Source: Paracoccus methylarcula (GTDB lineage Bacteria > Pseudomonadota > Alphaproteobacteria > Rhodobacterales > Rhodobacteraceae). From it: 64,000 nucleotides of DNA. The stretch's first letter is position 1, and each line of letters opens with the position of its first letter. A model generated the notes under the pieces. It was not told the origin of the DNA. It was given only the letters and a program-made list of their open reading frames with translations, and made no database searches. Positions 26,549 to 36,640 of the stretch are shown here, piece after piece. The DNA lies in NCBI RefSeq assembly GCF_003007735.2, contig NZ_PXNQ02000012.1, forward strand, positions 112,820 through 176,819, written 5' to 3'. A program made the translations under genes and the position numbers.

Positions 26549-27421
26549 TCACAGCGCCGTCAGGTTTCCCTCGAAATCGACCAGCCGGACCGGGCCGACC
26601 CCGAGCCTTCGGGCCGCGCGGCCGATTGCATCCCGGTCCATCAGCACGAATCCGGTCGAGGCGGCATCGGCAAGTGCCGCCGACCCGGCCTCGACCGAGA
26701 CGCTTGACCAGCGCGGCACCTGCCCCTGCGGGCCGAGAATGTGGCTCTGCCCTCCGGGAAAGCGCAAGGCATCGGGCGAGGATGTCGCAATCGCGCGCCC
26801 CGCGCGCAGGGTGATCCGGCCCAGAGAGCCCGCTCGGCCATCGGCAAGCGCCAGTTTGAAATCCGTGCCGATTGCCTTGTTCTCGCCCATATCGACCAGC
26901 ATTTCATCAAACCCGTGTTTTGTCAGCAACGCGGCGACGCGATCGGTCGCGAGCCCCTGCGCCAACCCGTTGAAGGTCAGCGCCTGCCCGCTTGCCAACC
27001 ACACCCGGCGCCCGTTCTGCCGCAAACCCGCGAAGGCAAGCAGGCCTGTGCTTGCTGTCTTGCCGGCGGGTTGCGCCAGCCCTTGCCAGAGCAGTTGGAC
27101 GGCGGGATCGAAAGCGCCTTCCGTCGCCTCGTGGACATTGCGGGCAAGGGTCAGGGCCGCAGCCAGATCGGCGGATACCCTTCCCCGGCTTTTGCGGTTG
27201 AGCCGCACCAGCTCCGATTCGCGATAAAGGGAAAACACCTGTTCGATCCGTTCGATTTCCGCGCGAACCGCGGCGATGATCCGTGCCGAAACCGCTCCGC
27301 CGCGGATCAGGATGCGGGCATCGGTCCCAAGGGCCCGGCCGCGCCATTCGGCTGCTCCCACCGAACCCGTCGAGGCGGCCGCAGCCGCCATGATCGTCAG
27401 GAATCGCCTGCGCCCGATCAT
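26549..27421 (-). CDS. apbE: FAD:protein FMN transferase (ApbE family)
   Basis: This 290-residue enzyme attaches FMN by a phosphoester bond to a Thr/Ser in target proteins. A twin-arginine signal (GRRRFLTIMAAAAA) sends it to the periplasm. ApbE features seen include TFNGLAQGLATDRVAALL, VDMGENKAIG and the C-terminal metal and flavin region ALADAASTGFVLM. The start at 27421 overlaps the NosR-like gene's end, so its most likely target is that protein's FMN-binding domain, whose DGVTKATAS looks like a flavinylation site. NosX of denitrification operons is a homologue. Confidence 0.88.
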   Translation of the reverse strand: MIGRRRFLTIMAAAAASTGSVGAAEWRGRALGTDARILIRGGAVSARIIAAVRAEIERIEQVFSLYRESELVRLNRKSRGRVSADLAAALTLARNVHEATEGAFDPAVQLLWQGLAQPAGKTASTGLLAFAGLRQNGRRVWLASGQALTFNGLAQGLATDRVAALLTKHGFDEMLVDMGENKAIGTDFKLALADGRAGSLGRITLRAGRAIATSSPDALRFPGGQSHILGPQGQVPRWSSVSVEAGSAALADAASTGFVLMDRDAIGRAARRLGVGPVRLVDFEGNLTAL

Positions 27422-29474
27422 GCCGCGGCCCTCCTGCCTTTCGCCTTGAGGATCAGGGGCACGCATTGCCGCGCGTCGTCATGAATGCGGACGCAATCGA
27501 GACATTGGAAACATTCGGAATAGCGGATGTCTCCCCCGGGCGCGATGGCGTCGTAACGGCAACGCACCCGGCATAGCTGACAGGGGCTGCCGCATTCCGC
27601 GCGCCGCGGGATCCAGCGCCGCAGGCGCAGCAGACCGCCAAGCCGCATCATCGCGCCCAAGGGGCAGAGCGAACGGCAAAACCCCTTGAACCAGATCATC
27701 GACAATACCAGCCATCCGGCGGCCCAGGCCATATAGGGCCATGGCCGCATGAAATAGGTAGTGATGGCCGTCTTGAACGGCTCGATCTCGGCGACGCTCT
27801 CGGCCTTTTCGGGCGCAAGAAAGGCCGTCGCGACCAGCCCGGCAAGGGCAACGGGTCCGGTCCATAGCAGCGCCCGCCCCCATGACCGGGGGGGCTCCCA
27901 TTGCGGCAGGCCCAGAAGGCGGCCCAGATGATGGGCGAATTCCTGCATCGCCCCATAGGGGCACAGCCAGCCGCAGAACGGCCCGCGCCCCCAAAGGAAA
28001 AAACCCGGGATGGCGGTCAGCCAGATGAGCAGCGAAAAGGGATCGTAAAGCAGCACCGCCAATCCGCCACCCTGCGTGACGCCCCGGATCACCGCCAGGG
28101 GCGTCACGATGGAAAGCTGTCCCTGCCCCCAGAACCCGACGAAGCCGATGACCAGGGCGAGAATCGACAGCCGGATCGCAGTGAAATGCCGCCTTGCCGC
28201 AAACCATCGCTGCCGCCACAGGAACAGGACCAGCAGTGGCAAGCCTGCTCCCAGCAGGACCATGTCGGTCTGACGATTCCGCAAGGCATCCAGCCAGGGG
28301 GGCGCGGCGGCGGCGGCGCTTGGGGTGAGGAAGAATCTTTCCGGCAGGCGCATGGCCAGCGGAAATTCCCTGATGCCGGTTTCGGGCTGCAGCATTCCGT
28401 GCTTGCGCTGTGCCTTGACGATCAAGCGCCATTCGCGCGTCGGATCGAAGCCGAGACGACGGTCGAGCCGCAGCACCATGATCGTGGCGTCCCGCAACTC
28501 CTTTGGCACCTTCGCCCCAAGCTCCGCGATGATATCCGCGTCCCGGAGCGCCAGAGGCAACCCGTCCTGCCCGGCCCCCAGCAGATCGGGCGCGGTATTG
28601 CGGATGAAGTTTTCGCCGACCAGCCCGTGGCGCCCTGCCTCGATCAACAGGATCAGTTCATCGTCCGGCGCAAGCGATGTCAGGCGTTCGACCTCGGCCA
28701 ATGTCGCAGGAGACAGGACAGCCCGGGCAATGGCCGGCGGTCCGATATCGATCGCATGGAGATCGAGATAGGCTCCCTCGGGATCAGCCTCGGCATCAGG
28801 GTCATCATGCTGCCAGACCGAGCCGGCGAAAGCTCCTGCAGGTCTGCATTGCCGACATGCAGGTGACGCAGCAGCCCCTGGGCGGCCAGTTCGTCCCATT
28901 CGAGTTCCTCGACATGATCGGGATCCGGCCTCGGTGGTGGTCCCGCCTTCACCCCCTGCATCCGTTCCCGCGCCACGGAAAGCGTTGCCGCAAGGATCGA
29001 TTCATGCGCGATCCGCACGCTGGCCGTGGCCTTTGTCACCCCGTCCAGATAGACCAGCCCGGACGCTTCCTGTCCTTCGCCATAGGGGGTGCCGACGACC
29101 AGGGCCTCGTTGATCGAATGCCCCCGGTATTGCGCCAGGAATTCGCGCAGGGGAGCCTCGCCCAGACCGGAAACAAAGATCGGTTCGTTATGCGACAGCA
29201 GGCGCGTGTCGATGAACCTGCCCTCGAGATCCAGCATCACGAGGATATTGATCGGCTGTCCGGAAAAACCGGGGAGCGGTGCAAGCGGACCGGTCTCGAA
29301 CACATAGCCCGCCTCGCCGCCACCCGAATTCAGCAGGCTCCACACGCCGTGATCGTTCAACGGCTCACCCAGTGCATAGGGGGCCGAGATCATCGCCGCG
29401 ATTTCGTCACGCGCCAGGGGATCGGCACGAAGCGGAGCGGCTCCCAGCAGCAAGAATAAGACAAGCCAACGCAT
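27418..29474 (-). pseudogene. NosR/NirI-like flavin and iron-sulfur membrane protein, frameshifted
   Basis: It starts at 29474 with a signal segment (LVLFLLLGAAPLRA), then an FMN-binding domain containing DGVTKATAS (about residue 120). It shifts frame at about 28831-28834, where one T seems missing (ELFAGSVWQ when restored), and continues with six or so membrane helices, CGWLCPYGAM and CRSLCPLGAM motifs and two 4Fe-4S type cysteine clusters near the C-terminus (CGSPCQLCRVRC and CFQCLDC). About 685 residues, as in NosR. NosR and NirI pass electrons across the membrane for N2O and nitrite reduction. No nos or nir genes are here, so it may serve the PQQ oxidation system instead. Confidence 0.8.
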
Positions 29475-29829
29475 TCCAAAACTGTAATACCGTTGCAAGT
29501 GGCGTAAATTGGACGAAGGTCGATAGCCCGGCCAGCGTCGGCTGCGCCCGCACATATCGTTGGGCTGTCGGCTGCGGCGCTCCATCCCCATAGGATGCAG
29601 CTCCAGAAGATGACGATTGCGGCAGGGATGATTGCACCCTGGGTGATCAACGAAGCAAAGGATGGTGATGCATTCGCTGCCAATACCCGCAATGTGCCGG
29701 GGCCGGAACTTCTTCAAAGCCGCAGGATGAATCGCAGGCCAAAGGAGGCATGCTTTCATGTTTGCCGGCTTGCAAAGTTGGGTTTAGAACGATTTAATCC
29801 GTTGAGGAAACCAATACTGGCGGACAGTC
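29475..29829. other. Intergenic region with LacI-type half operator
   Basis: About 350 bp between the NosR-like gene (minus) and the LacI-family gene (plus). It has no gene. TTTAGAACGATTTAA at 29783-29797 closely matches the better palindrome found after the lacI gene (30861-30876) and probably mediates autoregulation. Confidence 0.6.
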
Positions 29830-30843
29830 ATGAAGCAAACAAAGGTTACACTGGGCGACGTTGCACGCGTCGCCGGTGTATCGCGGGCAACAGTGTCGTT
29901 GGTGGTGCGAAAATCGCCCCTGGTTGCCGACCGCACACGAGAAAAGGTCGAACAGGTCATGGCCGATCTCGATTATGTCCGCGACATCGGAGCCGCAAGG
30001 TTGCGCAACAATAGCAGCCGCACGATCGGGGTGATCGTGCCGAACCTTGTGAATTCCTTTTTCACCGAGTTCCTGTCGGGGGTCGAGCAGATGATGGGCG
30101 ACGACGATCGCGTTGTCCTGCTGGCCAACAGCCATGACGACCCGGTCCGCCAGTCCCAGATCTTGCAGCGGTTCCGCGGTCACGGCGTAGATGGCGTCAT
30201 CCTTTGTCCCGCCGAGGGAACCGATCCCGAATTACCCCTGCGGATGCAGCAATGGGGTCTGCCGTTGGTGCAATCCCTGCGGGAAGTGGGCGACAAGGTG
30301 ACCGATTATGCGGGTGCCGATTATATCAAGGGCGTGCAGCTCGCAGTGCGGCATCTGGTGGAATCTGGTCATCGGCGGATCGCCTTTCTGTCGGTTTTCG
30401 CGCGCACTTCGGCGTGGGCCGAGCGGATGGAGGGCTTCAACCGCGCCATCACCGAAACCGGCGCCGAAGATGCCGGCATTGTCGAGGCCGAACTCAGTTG
30501 GGAAGGGGCGGCACGGTCCGCGAGCGAACTGCTGAAACTGGAAACTTCGCCTTCGGCGGTGCTGTGTTTCAACGATGTATTGGCTGCAGGGTTGATGCTG
30601 GGTCTGCGTCGTGCGGGGCATGAGCCCGGGCGGGACATTGCCGTTGTGGGCCTCGATGACCTGCCGCTCGCCGAACTCACCTATCCTCTCCTCACCAGTG
30701 TCGCGATGATACCGGAGGAGATTGGCGCCGCCGCCGCCCGGTTGCTGGCCCGCCGTCTTCTCAAGCCTGATGCGGAGGTCGAACGCTCCATCGTTGCGCC
30801 GAGTCTGATGATCCGCGACAGCAGCGCGTATCATGCCGGTTGA
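29830..30843 (+). CDS. LacI-family transcriptional regulator
   Basis: This 337-residue repressor has an N-terminal helix-turn-helix (TLGDVARVAGVSRATVSLVVR) and hinge (about 50-60), followed by a periplasmic-binding-like effector domain (about 62-330; IGVIVPNLVNSFFTEF, DGVILCPAEG, AVVGLDDLPLAEL). It lies upstream of and in the same direction as an amino-acid ABC operon. The two sites TTTAGAACGATTTAA and TTTAGATCGTTCTAAA flank its gene and contain the central CG typical of LacI operators, so it probably represses itself and the operon. The inducer is unknown. Confidence 0.9.
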   Translation: MKQTKVTLGDVARVAGVSRATVSLVVRKSPLVADRTREKVEQVMADLDYVRDIGAARLRNNSSRTIGVIVPNLVNSFFTEFLSGVEQMMGDDDRVVLLANSHDDPVRQSQILQRFRGHGVDGVILCPAEGTDPELPLRMQQWGLPLVQSLREVGDKVTDYAGADYIKGVQLAVRHLVESGHRRIAFLSVFARTSAWAERMEGFNRAITETGAEDAGIVEAELSWEGAARSASELLKLETSPSAVLCFNDVLAAGLMLGLRRAGHEPGRDIAVVGLDDLPLAELTYPLLTSVAMIPEEIGAAAARLLARRLLKPDAEVERSIVAPSLMIRDSSAYHAG

Positions 30844-30860
30844 CTTTTCATTTTGCGCAA

Positions 30861-30876
30861 TTTAGATCGTTCTAAA
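30861..30876. promoter_or_regulatory. LacI-type operator before the ABC operon
   Basis: Perfect inverted repeat TTTAGA-TCGT-TCTAAA with a central CG, about 35 bp upstream of the permease start. The similar sequence at 29783-29797 precedes the lacI gene, supporting both as sites of the same regulator. Confidence 0.7.
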
Positions 30877-30910
30877 TAGAGGAAACCGCAACATCCGCAG
30901 GGGAGGGCAG

Positions 30911-31579
30911 ATGTATCAGTTCAACTTCCAGCCCGTATTCGACAATCTTGACCTGCTGCTCTACGGCGCGTGGCTGACGGTGCGCCTGTCATTGATGGCG
31001 ATGATACTGGGGCTGATCGTGTCTGTACTCGGAGCAGTGGCCAAGACTTCGGGCATCAGACCGCTGCGTTGGCTGATAGATGTGTATGTCGAGGTGATTC
31101 GCAACACGCCCTTCCTCGTCCAGATCTTCTTCATTTTCTTCGGCCTGCCAGCGGCGGGGATCAGCATGTCCCCGAATGTCGCCGCATTGGTCGCATTGGT
31201 GATCAATGTCGGCGCATACGGGACCGAGATCATACGTGCCGGCATCGAATCCATCCCGCAGGGGCAGGTCGAGGCCGGGCGTGCGCTTGGCTTGAACCCG
31301 GTGCAGATATTCCGTTACGTGATCCTGAAACCGGCTCTGCGGAACATCTATCCCTCGCTGACCAGCCAGTTCATCTATCTGATGCTGACCTCCAGCGTGG
31401 TTTCGGTCATCTCGGCCAATGACCTCGCCTCTGCCGGAGCAGATTTGAACGCGCAGACCTTTGCCAGCTTCGAGATTTACCTGGTCCTGACGATCCTCTA
31501 TTTCCTGCTGGCTTTCGGCTTTTCGACCATGTTCTCGGCCATTCGGCGGATTTTCTTCACCTATCCGGCGGGGCGCTGA
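30911..31579 (+). CDS. Polar amino acid ABC transporter permease
   Basis: This 222-residue inner-membrane permease of the HisM/GlnP family has about five hydrophobic segments and the characteristic EVIRNTPFLVQIFFIFFGLP motif near residue 60. The EAA-type loop (GRALGLNPVQIFRYVILKPA) lies near residue 120. It pairs with the permease encoded 1 bp downstream. The substrate class is a polar amino acid or opine-like compound; specific ligand unknown. Confidence 0.9.
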   Translation: MYQFNFQPVFDNLDLLLYGAWLTVRLSLMAMILGLIVSVLGAVAKTSGIRPLRWLIDVYVEVIRNTPFLVQIFFIFFGLPAAGISMSPNVAALVALVINVGAYGTEIIRAGIESIPQGQVEAGRALGLNPVQIFRYVILKPALRNIYPSLTSQFIYLMLTSSVVSVISANDLASAGADLNAQTFASFEIYLVLTILYFLLAFGFSTMFSAIRRIFFTYPAGR

Positions 31580-31580
31580 C

Positions 31581-32237
31581 ATGATCCGCGAATTTTCCTC
31601 TGCCGACGTCCTGTTCATTGCCTCTGCGGTTCGCTGGACGCTGATCCTTTCGGCCATCGCGTTTCTGGGTGGGGCCTTGGGCGGCTTGCTTATCGCTTTG
31701 TCGCGGACTTCGCATAGCAGGGCGCTGCGCCGCATGGCGGCAGGATTCATCCAGGTCTTCCAGGGCACGCCGTTGCTGATGCAGCTTTTCCTGGTCTATT
31801 TCGGCCTTGCGGTCGTCGGTCTGCCGATCAATCCGCTGCTCGCCGCCGCGGTCGCATTGACCCTGCATGCCAGCGCCTATCTGGGAGAGATCTGGCGCGG
31901 TGCCATCGAGGCCGTTCCTTCGGGCCAGACCGAGGCCGCCACCGCCCTGTCGCTGTCCTATCGGGACCGGATGCGCCACGTGATCCTGCCACAGGCGATG
32001 CGCGTTGCCATCGCGCCGACCGTCGGCTTTCTGGTGCAACTGATCAAGGGCACATCGCTTGCCTCGATCATCGGCTTTACCGAACTGACCCGCGCGGGCC
32101 AGATCATCAACAACGCGACCTTCAAGCCGTTCCTCGTCTTCGGCACCGTCGCGATACTTTATTTCATCCTGTGCTGGCCCCTTTCCCTGCTGGCCCGGCA
32201 TATGGAAGCGCGGATGCGTCGCGCAATCACCCGTTGA
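31581..32237 (+). CDS. Polar amino acid ABC transporter permease
   Basis: This 218-residue second permease of the same importer has GFIQVFQGTPLLMQLFLVYF and the EAA-type loop EAATALSLSYRDRMRHVILP (near residue 130). Five helices are visible. It starts one base after the previous stop and probably forms a heterodimer with that protein. Confidence 0.9.
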   Translation: MIREFSSADVLFIASAVRWTLILSAIAFLGGALGGLLIALSRTSHSRALRRMAAGFIQVFQGTPLLMQLFLVYFGLAVVGLPINPLLAAAVALTLHASAYLGEIWRGAIEAVPSGQTEAATALSLSYRDRMRHVILPQAMRVAIAPTVGFLVQLIKGTSLASIIGFTELTRAGQIINNATFKPFLVFGTVAILYFILCWPLSLLARHMEARMRRAITR

Positions 32238-32258
32238 GAACCCAAGGAGGAGAGAAAC

Positions 32259-33056
32259 ATGAAACCGAACCGCCGCATCTTCACGGTCCTCGCGGCCAGC
32301 GCTTTGGCCGCAGGCCTTGCCGCACCCTCGCTGGCCGCAGAGTTGGAGGCCATCGAATCCGCAGGCAGCGTCAAGATCGGGATGCTGGTGGATTTCCCAC
32401 CCTTCGGCATCCAGGACACTTCCGGCAAACCGGACGGATATGACGCCGATGTCGCCAAGGCGCTGGCAGACTATCTGGGTGTCACCCCCGAGATCGTGCC
32501 GGTGACCGGACCGAACCGGATCCCCTACCTGCTGTCGGGGCAGGTCGATGTGCTGGTCGCCTCGCTCGGCATCACCGAGGAGCGGGCGCAGAAAGTCGAT
32601 TTCTCGACTCCCTATGCAGGCATCAGCATCGCTGTCTATGGCGACTCGACGCTGGAGGTGACGGAAGCAAGTGGCCTTGACGGCCAGTCGATTGCGGTCG
32701 CGCGCGCCTCGACCCAGGACACGGGTGTCTCCGAGGTCGCCCCGGAAGGCACCGACATACGCCGCTTCGACGACGATGCGAGCGCGGTGCAGGCCTTGAT
32801 GTCGGGACAGGTCAAGCTGATCGGCGCCTCGAACGTGGTCATGTCGCAGATCGCCGGCGCCACGGGCGACCGTTTTGACAAGAAGTTCGACCTGTCCAGC
32901 CAGGTGCAGGGTATCGCGGTTGCGCCGGGCTCGGACGCGCTGCTCGAAAAGATCAACGGCTTCGTCGGTGAGGCCCGCTCCGACGGCACTCTGGACGAGA
33001 TCCACGAGAAATGGCTGGGCGAACCCCTGCCCGATTTCGTGAAGAATGCCGAGTAA
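32259..33056 (+). CDS. Polar amino acid ABC transporter substrate-binding protein
   Basis: This 265-residue periplasmic protein of SBP family 3 has a signal peptide (residues 1-27, cleaved near SLAAE). Typical segments are VKIGMLVDFPPFGIQD, YDADVAKALADYLG and DVLVASLGITEERAQKVDFS (ligand-binding and hinge positions). GGAGGAGA precedes the ATG. The ligand cannot be told. A GC stem-loop follows the gene before the ATPase gene. Confidence 0.92.
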   Translation: MKPNRRIFTVLAASALAAGLAAPSLAAELEAIESAGSVKIGMLVDFPPFGIQDTSGKPDGYDADVAKALADYLGVTPEIVPVTGPNRIPYLLSGQVDVLVASLGITEERAQKVDFSTPYAGISIAVYGDSTLEVTEASGLDGQSIAVARASTQDTGVSEVAPEGTDIRRFDDDASAVQALMSGQVKLIGASNVVMSQIAGATGDRFDKKFDLSSQVQGIAVAPGSDALLEKINGFVGEARSDGTLDEIHEKWLGEPLPDFVKNAE

Positions 33057-33063
33057 CCACATG

Positions 33064-33087
33064 CGCCCGGCCCCCAGGTGCCGGGCG
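33064..33087 (+). promoter_or_regulatory. Intercistronic stem-loop after binding-protein gene
   Basis: CGCCCGGC (33064-33071) pairs with GCCGGGCG (33080-33087) over 8 bp. No T-tract follows. It probably stabilises the binding-protein mRNA, as in the other three transport operons of the window. Confidence 0.55.
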
Positions 33088-33107
33088 TGCTTTCAAGGAA
33101 ACGGATC

Positions 33108-33842
33108 ATGACCGAACATGCCATCATCATGCGCGCCGTGAACAAGTTCTACGGCGATTATCATGCATTGGTCGATATCGACCTGACGGTTGAACGGGGC
33201 GAGCGGATCGTCATTTGCGGTCCCTCCGGCTCGGGCAAATCGACGCTGATCCGCACTATCAACCAGCTTGAGCCGATCCAGTCCGGCACCATCACCGTGG
33301 ACGGGGTCGAACTGACCGCGGGCGGCGACAATGTCGCCAAGGTGCGCCAGGATGTCGGCATGGTCTTTCAGAGCTTCAACCTGTTCCCGCATATGACCGT
33401 GCTGGAGAACTGCATGCTCGCCCCGATGAAGACCCGCAAGACCCCGCGCGCCGAGGCAGAGGCAACCGCGCGGCGCTATCTTGAACGGGTGAAGATCCCC
33501 GAACAGGCCGAAAAATATCCCGCGCAACTGTCCGGCGGACAGCAGCAAAGAGTGGCCATCGCCCGCGCGCTCTGCATGAAGCCCCGCATCATGCTGTTCG
33601 ACGAACCGACCTCGGCGCTGGACCCCGAGATGGTCAAGGAGGTGCTGGACACGATGATCGACCTTGCCCGAGAGGGGATGACCATGCTCTGCGTCACGCA
33701 TGAGATGGAATTCGCCCGCGCCGTGGCCGACCGGGTGATCTTCATGGACAAGGGCCTGATCGTCGAAGAAAACGCACCCGACGCGTTCTTTGGCTCTCCG
33801 AAAAACGAACGTCTGAAAAACTTTCTCGGACAAATCGCGTGA
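33108..33842 (+). CDS. Polar amino acid ABC transporter ATPase
   Basis: This 244-residue ATPase of the HisP/GlnQ class has Walker [11 protein letters not shown]-loop in [13 protein letters not shown], signature [15 protein letters not shown], Walker [13 protein letters not shown] and switch His in CVTHEMEFA. The start at 33108 is chosen since AAGGAAA precedes it; a longer frame upstream lies in the stem-loop. The stop overlaps the GTG start of the dehydrogenase gene downstream. Confidence 0.93.
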   Translation: MTEHAIIMRAVNKFYGDYHALVDIDLTVERGERIVICGPSGSGKSTLIRTINQLEPIQSGTITVDGVELTAGGDNVAKVRQDVGMVFQSFNLFPHMTVLENCMLAPMKTRKTPRAEAEATARRYLERVKIPEQAEKYPAQLSGGQQQRVAIARALCMKPRIMLFDEPTSALDPEMVKEVLDTMIDLAREGMTMLCVTHEMEFARAVADRVIFMDKGLIVEENAPDAFFGSPKNERLKNFLGQIA

Positions 33843-34762
33843 CGGTTCCTCGCATCCTGGCTCTTGCCGATCTCAAACCGCAAGAGATGACCGACCGTCT
33901 GATCACGAATTACGATGTCATCCGCGACATTTCTGCCGCGGCGGATGTCGAGGTCGTGCTGACCACCGGAGGCCTGGGCCTGTCCGTCGCACAGATGGCG
34001 GCGCTCCCCGCCCTGCGGCTGATCGCGGTGAACGGTGTCGGCGTCGATGCCGTCGATCTGGCCGAGGCGCGCCGCCGCGGTATCAAGGTGGCCACCACTC
34101 CCGATGTCCTTTCCCTCGCCGTGGCCGAGATGGCGCTTGGCCTGGCATTGGCCGCCGGTCGCCGTATCGCCGAAGGTGACCGCTTCATCCGCTCGGGTTC
34201 CTGGGCCGGGGAAGGCAAGCTGGCCCTTGGCATGTCAGTGCTGGAGCGGCGCGCGGGTATCCTCGGCTATGGGCGGATCGGGTGCAAGCTGGCCGATCTG
34301 CTGCGGGGCATGGGGATGGAGGTCCTTTATACCGCCCGTTCCGAGAGGCCGGGGGCACCCGATGCTTACCGTCCTGACCCCGTCGGATTGGCTCGCGATT
34401 GCGATTTGCTTTTCGTTACCGCTGCAGGAGGCGCGGATACAAGGGGGCTGGTCGATGCCGAGGTGCTGACGGCGCTTGGCCCGCAAGGAATCGTCGTCAA
34501 TGTTGCCCGCGGTCCGGTGGTGGATTCCGCGGCGTTGGCGCATGCCTTGCAATCGGGCCGGATCGCCGGAGCAGGGCTGGATGTCTTCGACGATGAACCG
34601 AATGTGCCATCCTTCTTGCTGGAGGCACCGAATTGCGTTCTGGCCCCTCATGTCGGATCAGCCACGACAGAGACGCGCCGTGCGATGGCGCAGTTGGTGC
34701 TGGATAATATCGATGCCTATTTCGCGAATCGTCCTCTTTTGACGCCCTACGGGGAAGGGTGA
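33839..34762 (+). CDS. D-2-hydroxyacid dehydrogenase (NAD-dependent)
   Basis: This 307-residue oxidoreductase converts 2-hydroxyacids and 2-oxoacids. The NAD-binding domain has [16 protein letters not shown] and the family segment [15 protein letters not shown]. The catalytic Arg-Glu-His triad positions include the Glu region in [10 protein letters not shown] and the His in APHVGSAT. It starts with GTG at 33839, overlapping the ATPase stop, so it belongs to the LacI-controlled operon. It may reduce or oxidise the imported compound after deamination. The substrate is unknown. Confidence 0.9.
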   Translation: MTVPRILALADLKPQEMTDRLITNYDVIRDISAAADVEVVLTTGGLGLSVAQMAALPALRLIAVNGVGVDAVDLAEARRRGIKVATTPDVLSLAVAEMALGLALAAGRRIAEGDRFIRSGSWAGEGKLALGMSVLERRAGILGYGRIGCKLADLLRGMGMEVLYTARSERPGAPDAYRPDPVGLARDCDLLFVTAAGGADTRGLVDAEVLTALGPQGIVVNVARGPVVDSAALAHALQSGRIAGAGLDVFDDEPNVPSFLLEAPNCVLAPHVGSATTETRRAMAQLVLDNIDAYFANRPLLTPYGEG

Positions 34763-34862
34763 CATGCACTGGCGCGCGGTAAGGCGGAGGGTGTGAATAG
34801 GCATCGGTGGTTGACCCCACCGGAGCGTTCGATCCGGGCAGTTGCGGCATATTTCGCAATGC

Positions 34863-35601
34863 TCATCTCGACGCGATTGCATTGACGGCTTCCGATGCCA
34901 GCGGCGAAACTCCTCGGGCTGCCATTCCGATAGAGAACCGGCGATGTGAATGGCAGCGATCGGACAGGCGATAGACCTCTTCCATGCGATGGCTGATATA
35001 GATGACCGCGATACCATGCGCGGTCAGCCCCCGGATCGCAGCGAAGAGCTTTTCACTCTCGCGGCTCGACAGCGAGGTCGTGGGCTCGTCCATGACGATG
35101 ATACGCGCGTCCGAGGCGATGGCCCGCGCGATCTCGACCAATTGCCGTTCTCCCAGAGAAAGGTCGCCAACCATGGTGGAGGGCGGGAAATCGACGCCGA
35201 GCCGGTCCAGAACCGGCTTGGCCCGCTCGGACATTCTCTTGCGATTGACTATTCCCCTCGATGCGGGTTCGCGCCCCAGGAAGATATTCTCGGCCACGCT
35301 CAGATTGGGAGCGAGCGAGAGTTCCTGGTAAATCACGGCGATACCGCATTCGCGCGCCAATTTCGGATCGCCAGTCGGGCATGGCTGTGCCATCCACCAG
35401 GATTTCACCTCCCTTGTCGGCGACATAGGCCCCTGACAGCACCTTCATCAGTGTCGATTTCCCGGCGCCGTTCTCACCCATCAAGGCATGCACCTCGCCG
35501 GGCCATGCCGTCAGGGAGACATTCTGCAAAGCCTTCACCGGACCGAATGTCTTCGAGATGCTGCGCATCTCCAGCAGTGGAGCTTTCTCCGTTGCGGTCA
35601 T
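34863..35601 (-). pseudogene. Sugar ABC transporter ATPase, frameshifted and truncated
   Basis: This is the first nucleotide-binding domain of a two-domain sugar ATPase (RbsA/XylG class). From 35601 it reads [17 protein letters not shown] and Walker [10 protein letters not shown]. The frame changes at about 35376-35380, and the second frame continues with [20 protein letters not shown], signature [15 protein letters not shown] and Walker [14 protein letters not shown]. After [14 protein letters not shown] the family match ends and unrelated residues lead to a stop at 34863, so the C-terminal half (about 250-290 residues) is missing. Its start overlaps the DeoR gene stop. It is a true remnant, whatever the cause of the frameshift. 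Confidence 0.78.
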
Positions 35602-36380
35602 GCCACCCCCGTTCCCGTGTTCGCGACCGTGAAGGACACGTCCTGCTCTTCCAGCATTGCGGCATCGCGATCAGTCAGCCCGTCATCGGTGATCAGCCTC
35701 GTGACCCGGCTGAGCGGCAGCGCCACCTTGGGCGGACGTTCAGCGAATTTCCGGCTATCGACCAGAACGATGATCTCGTTTGACAGGTCGCACATGTCGT
35801 TGATGAAGCGCACGAGCAGCGGATGACTTTCAAGCAGGCCGGCGCTGCTGACACCGAGCGCCCCGACAAAGAACTGTGAAGCGTAGAACTCGTAGCCGCC
35901 TCGTGCCGGATCATAGAAAATCCCCGGTTCGCGATGCAGGTCTCCGCCACCCACGGTCAACTGACAGGTGCCATGCTCGCCCAAATATGCCGCCACCGGC
36001 ATCGAGTTGGTAAATACGCGAATATTCCGGTTGGCGATGTGACGGCCGAAGTGGAAACAGGTCGATCCGCCATGCACGATGATCAGACTGCCATCCCGAA
36101 CCAGCTTGCCGGCCTCACGGGCAATGGCGGTCTTGGCCTCGACGGCGATATCTATGTTCTCGATGAATGGCAGTGCAATGGTCTTGTGCCGCGTTCCCCC
36201 GTCAAGCGCGGCCAGCCCGCCATGCACCTTTCGGGCATGCCCTCCCTCATCGAGCTTGTCTATATCGCGGCGAACCGTTGCTGCCGAGACATGCAATATC
36301 TGTTGGAGCTCCTTGACGGACACGAATGGCCGCTCCTCAAGAATTGCAGAAATAGTTTCATGACGTGCCGATTCGCTCAT
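35598..36380 (-). CDS. DeoR-family transcriptional regulator
   Basis: This 260-residue regulator has an N-terminal DeoR helix-turn-helix ([22 protein letters not shown]) and a C-terminal sugar-phosphate sensing domain (DeoRC, about 75-235; [42 protein letters not shown]). Such proteins repress sugar operons until a phosphosugar binds. It is coupled to the broken sugar ATPase downstream, so its transporter appears lost. An AT-rich stretch (36381-36450) upstream is the likely promoter. Confidence 0.9.
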   Translation of the reverse strand: MSESARHETISAILEERPFVSVKELQQILHVSAATVRRDIDKLDEGGHARKVHGGLAALDGGTRHKTIALPFIENIDIAVEAKTAIAREAGKLVRDGSLIIVHGGSTCFHFGRHIANRNIRVFTNSMPVAAYLGEHGTCQLTVGGGDLHREPGIFYDPARGGYEFYASQFFVGALGVSSAGLLESHPLLVRFINDMCDLSNEIIVLVDSRKFAERPPKVALPLSRVTRLITDDGLTDRDAAMLEEQDVSFTVANTGTGVA

Positions 36381-36460
36381 GTCTTGACCTCATAATGAGT
36401 ATAAAATGACGAAAAATAATCAAAATGCAATAAAAAACTCACATCCAGAGCGACTTGCAT

Positions 36461-36614
36461 TTAATCGAACCCGCATCCTGCGGCCTTGACGTGGCTCCAG
36501 CATTCATTCGGCTCGTAGAGGCCGCGGATTCCACCGACGGCCTGCCATGGGGCATCGATGGTCTTTGCCCCGATACGGCGAAGATGCGCCTTGAGTTTTG
36601 AAAACGCCATTTCA
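36461..36614 (-). mobile_element. IS630-family transposase, C-terminal remnant
   Basis: Reading the minus strand from about 36614 to the TAA at 36461-36463 gives EMAFSKLKAHLRRIGAKTID, then APWQAVGGIRGLYEP and ECWSHVKAAGCGFD, the conserved tail of IS630 transposases including the Glu of the DDE/DDD site region. It is only about 50 residues. Upstream it joins directly to a CoA-transferase fragment. It marks an old insertion. Confidence 0.75.
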
Positions 36615-36640
36615 TGCTGGCGCCGACGCTGCCAGCCGGG

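Noticed and set aside
31557..33062. Long minus-strand open frame of 501 codons
   Set aside because: It runs antisense to the amino acid ABC permease and binding-protein genes, which have clear motifs; the product has no fold-like pattern.
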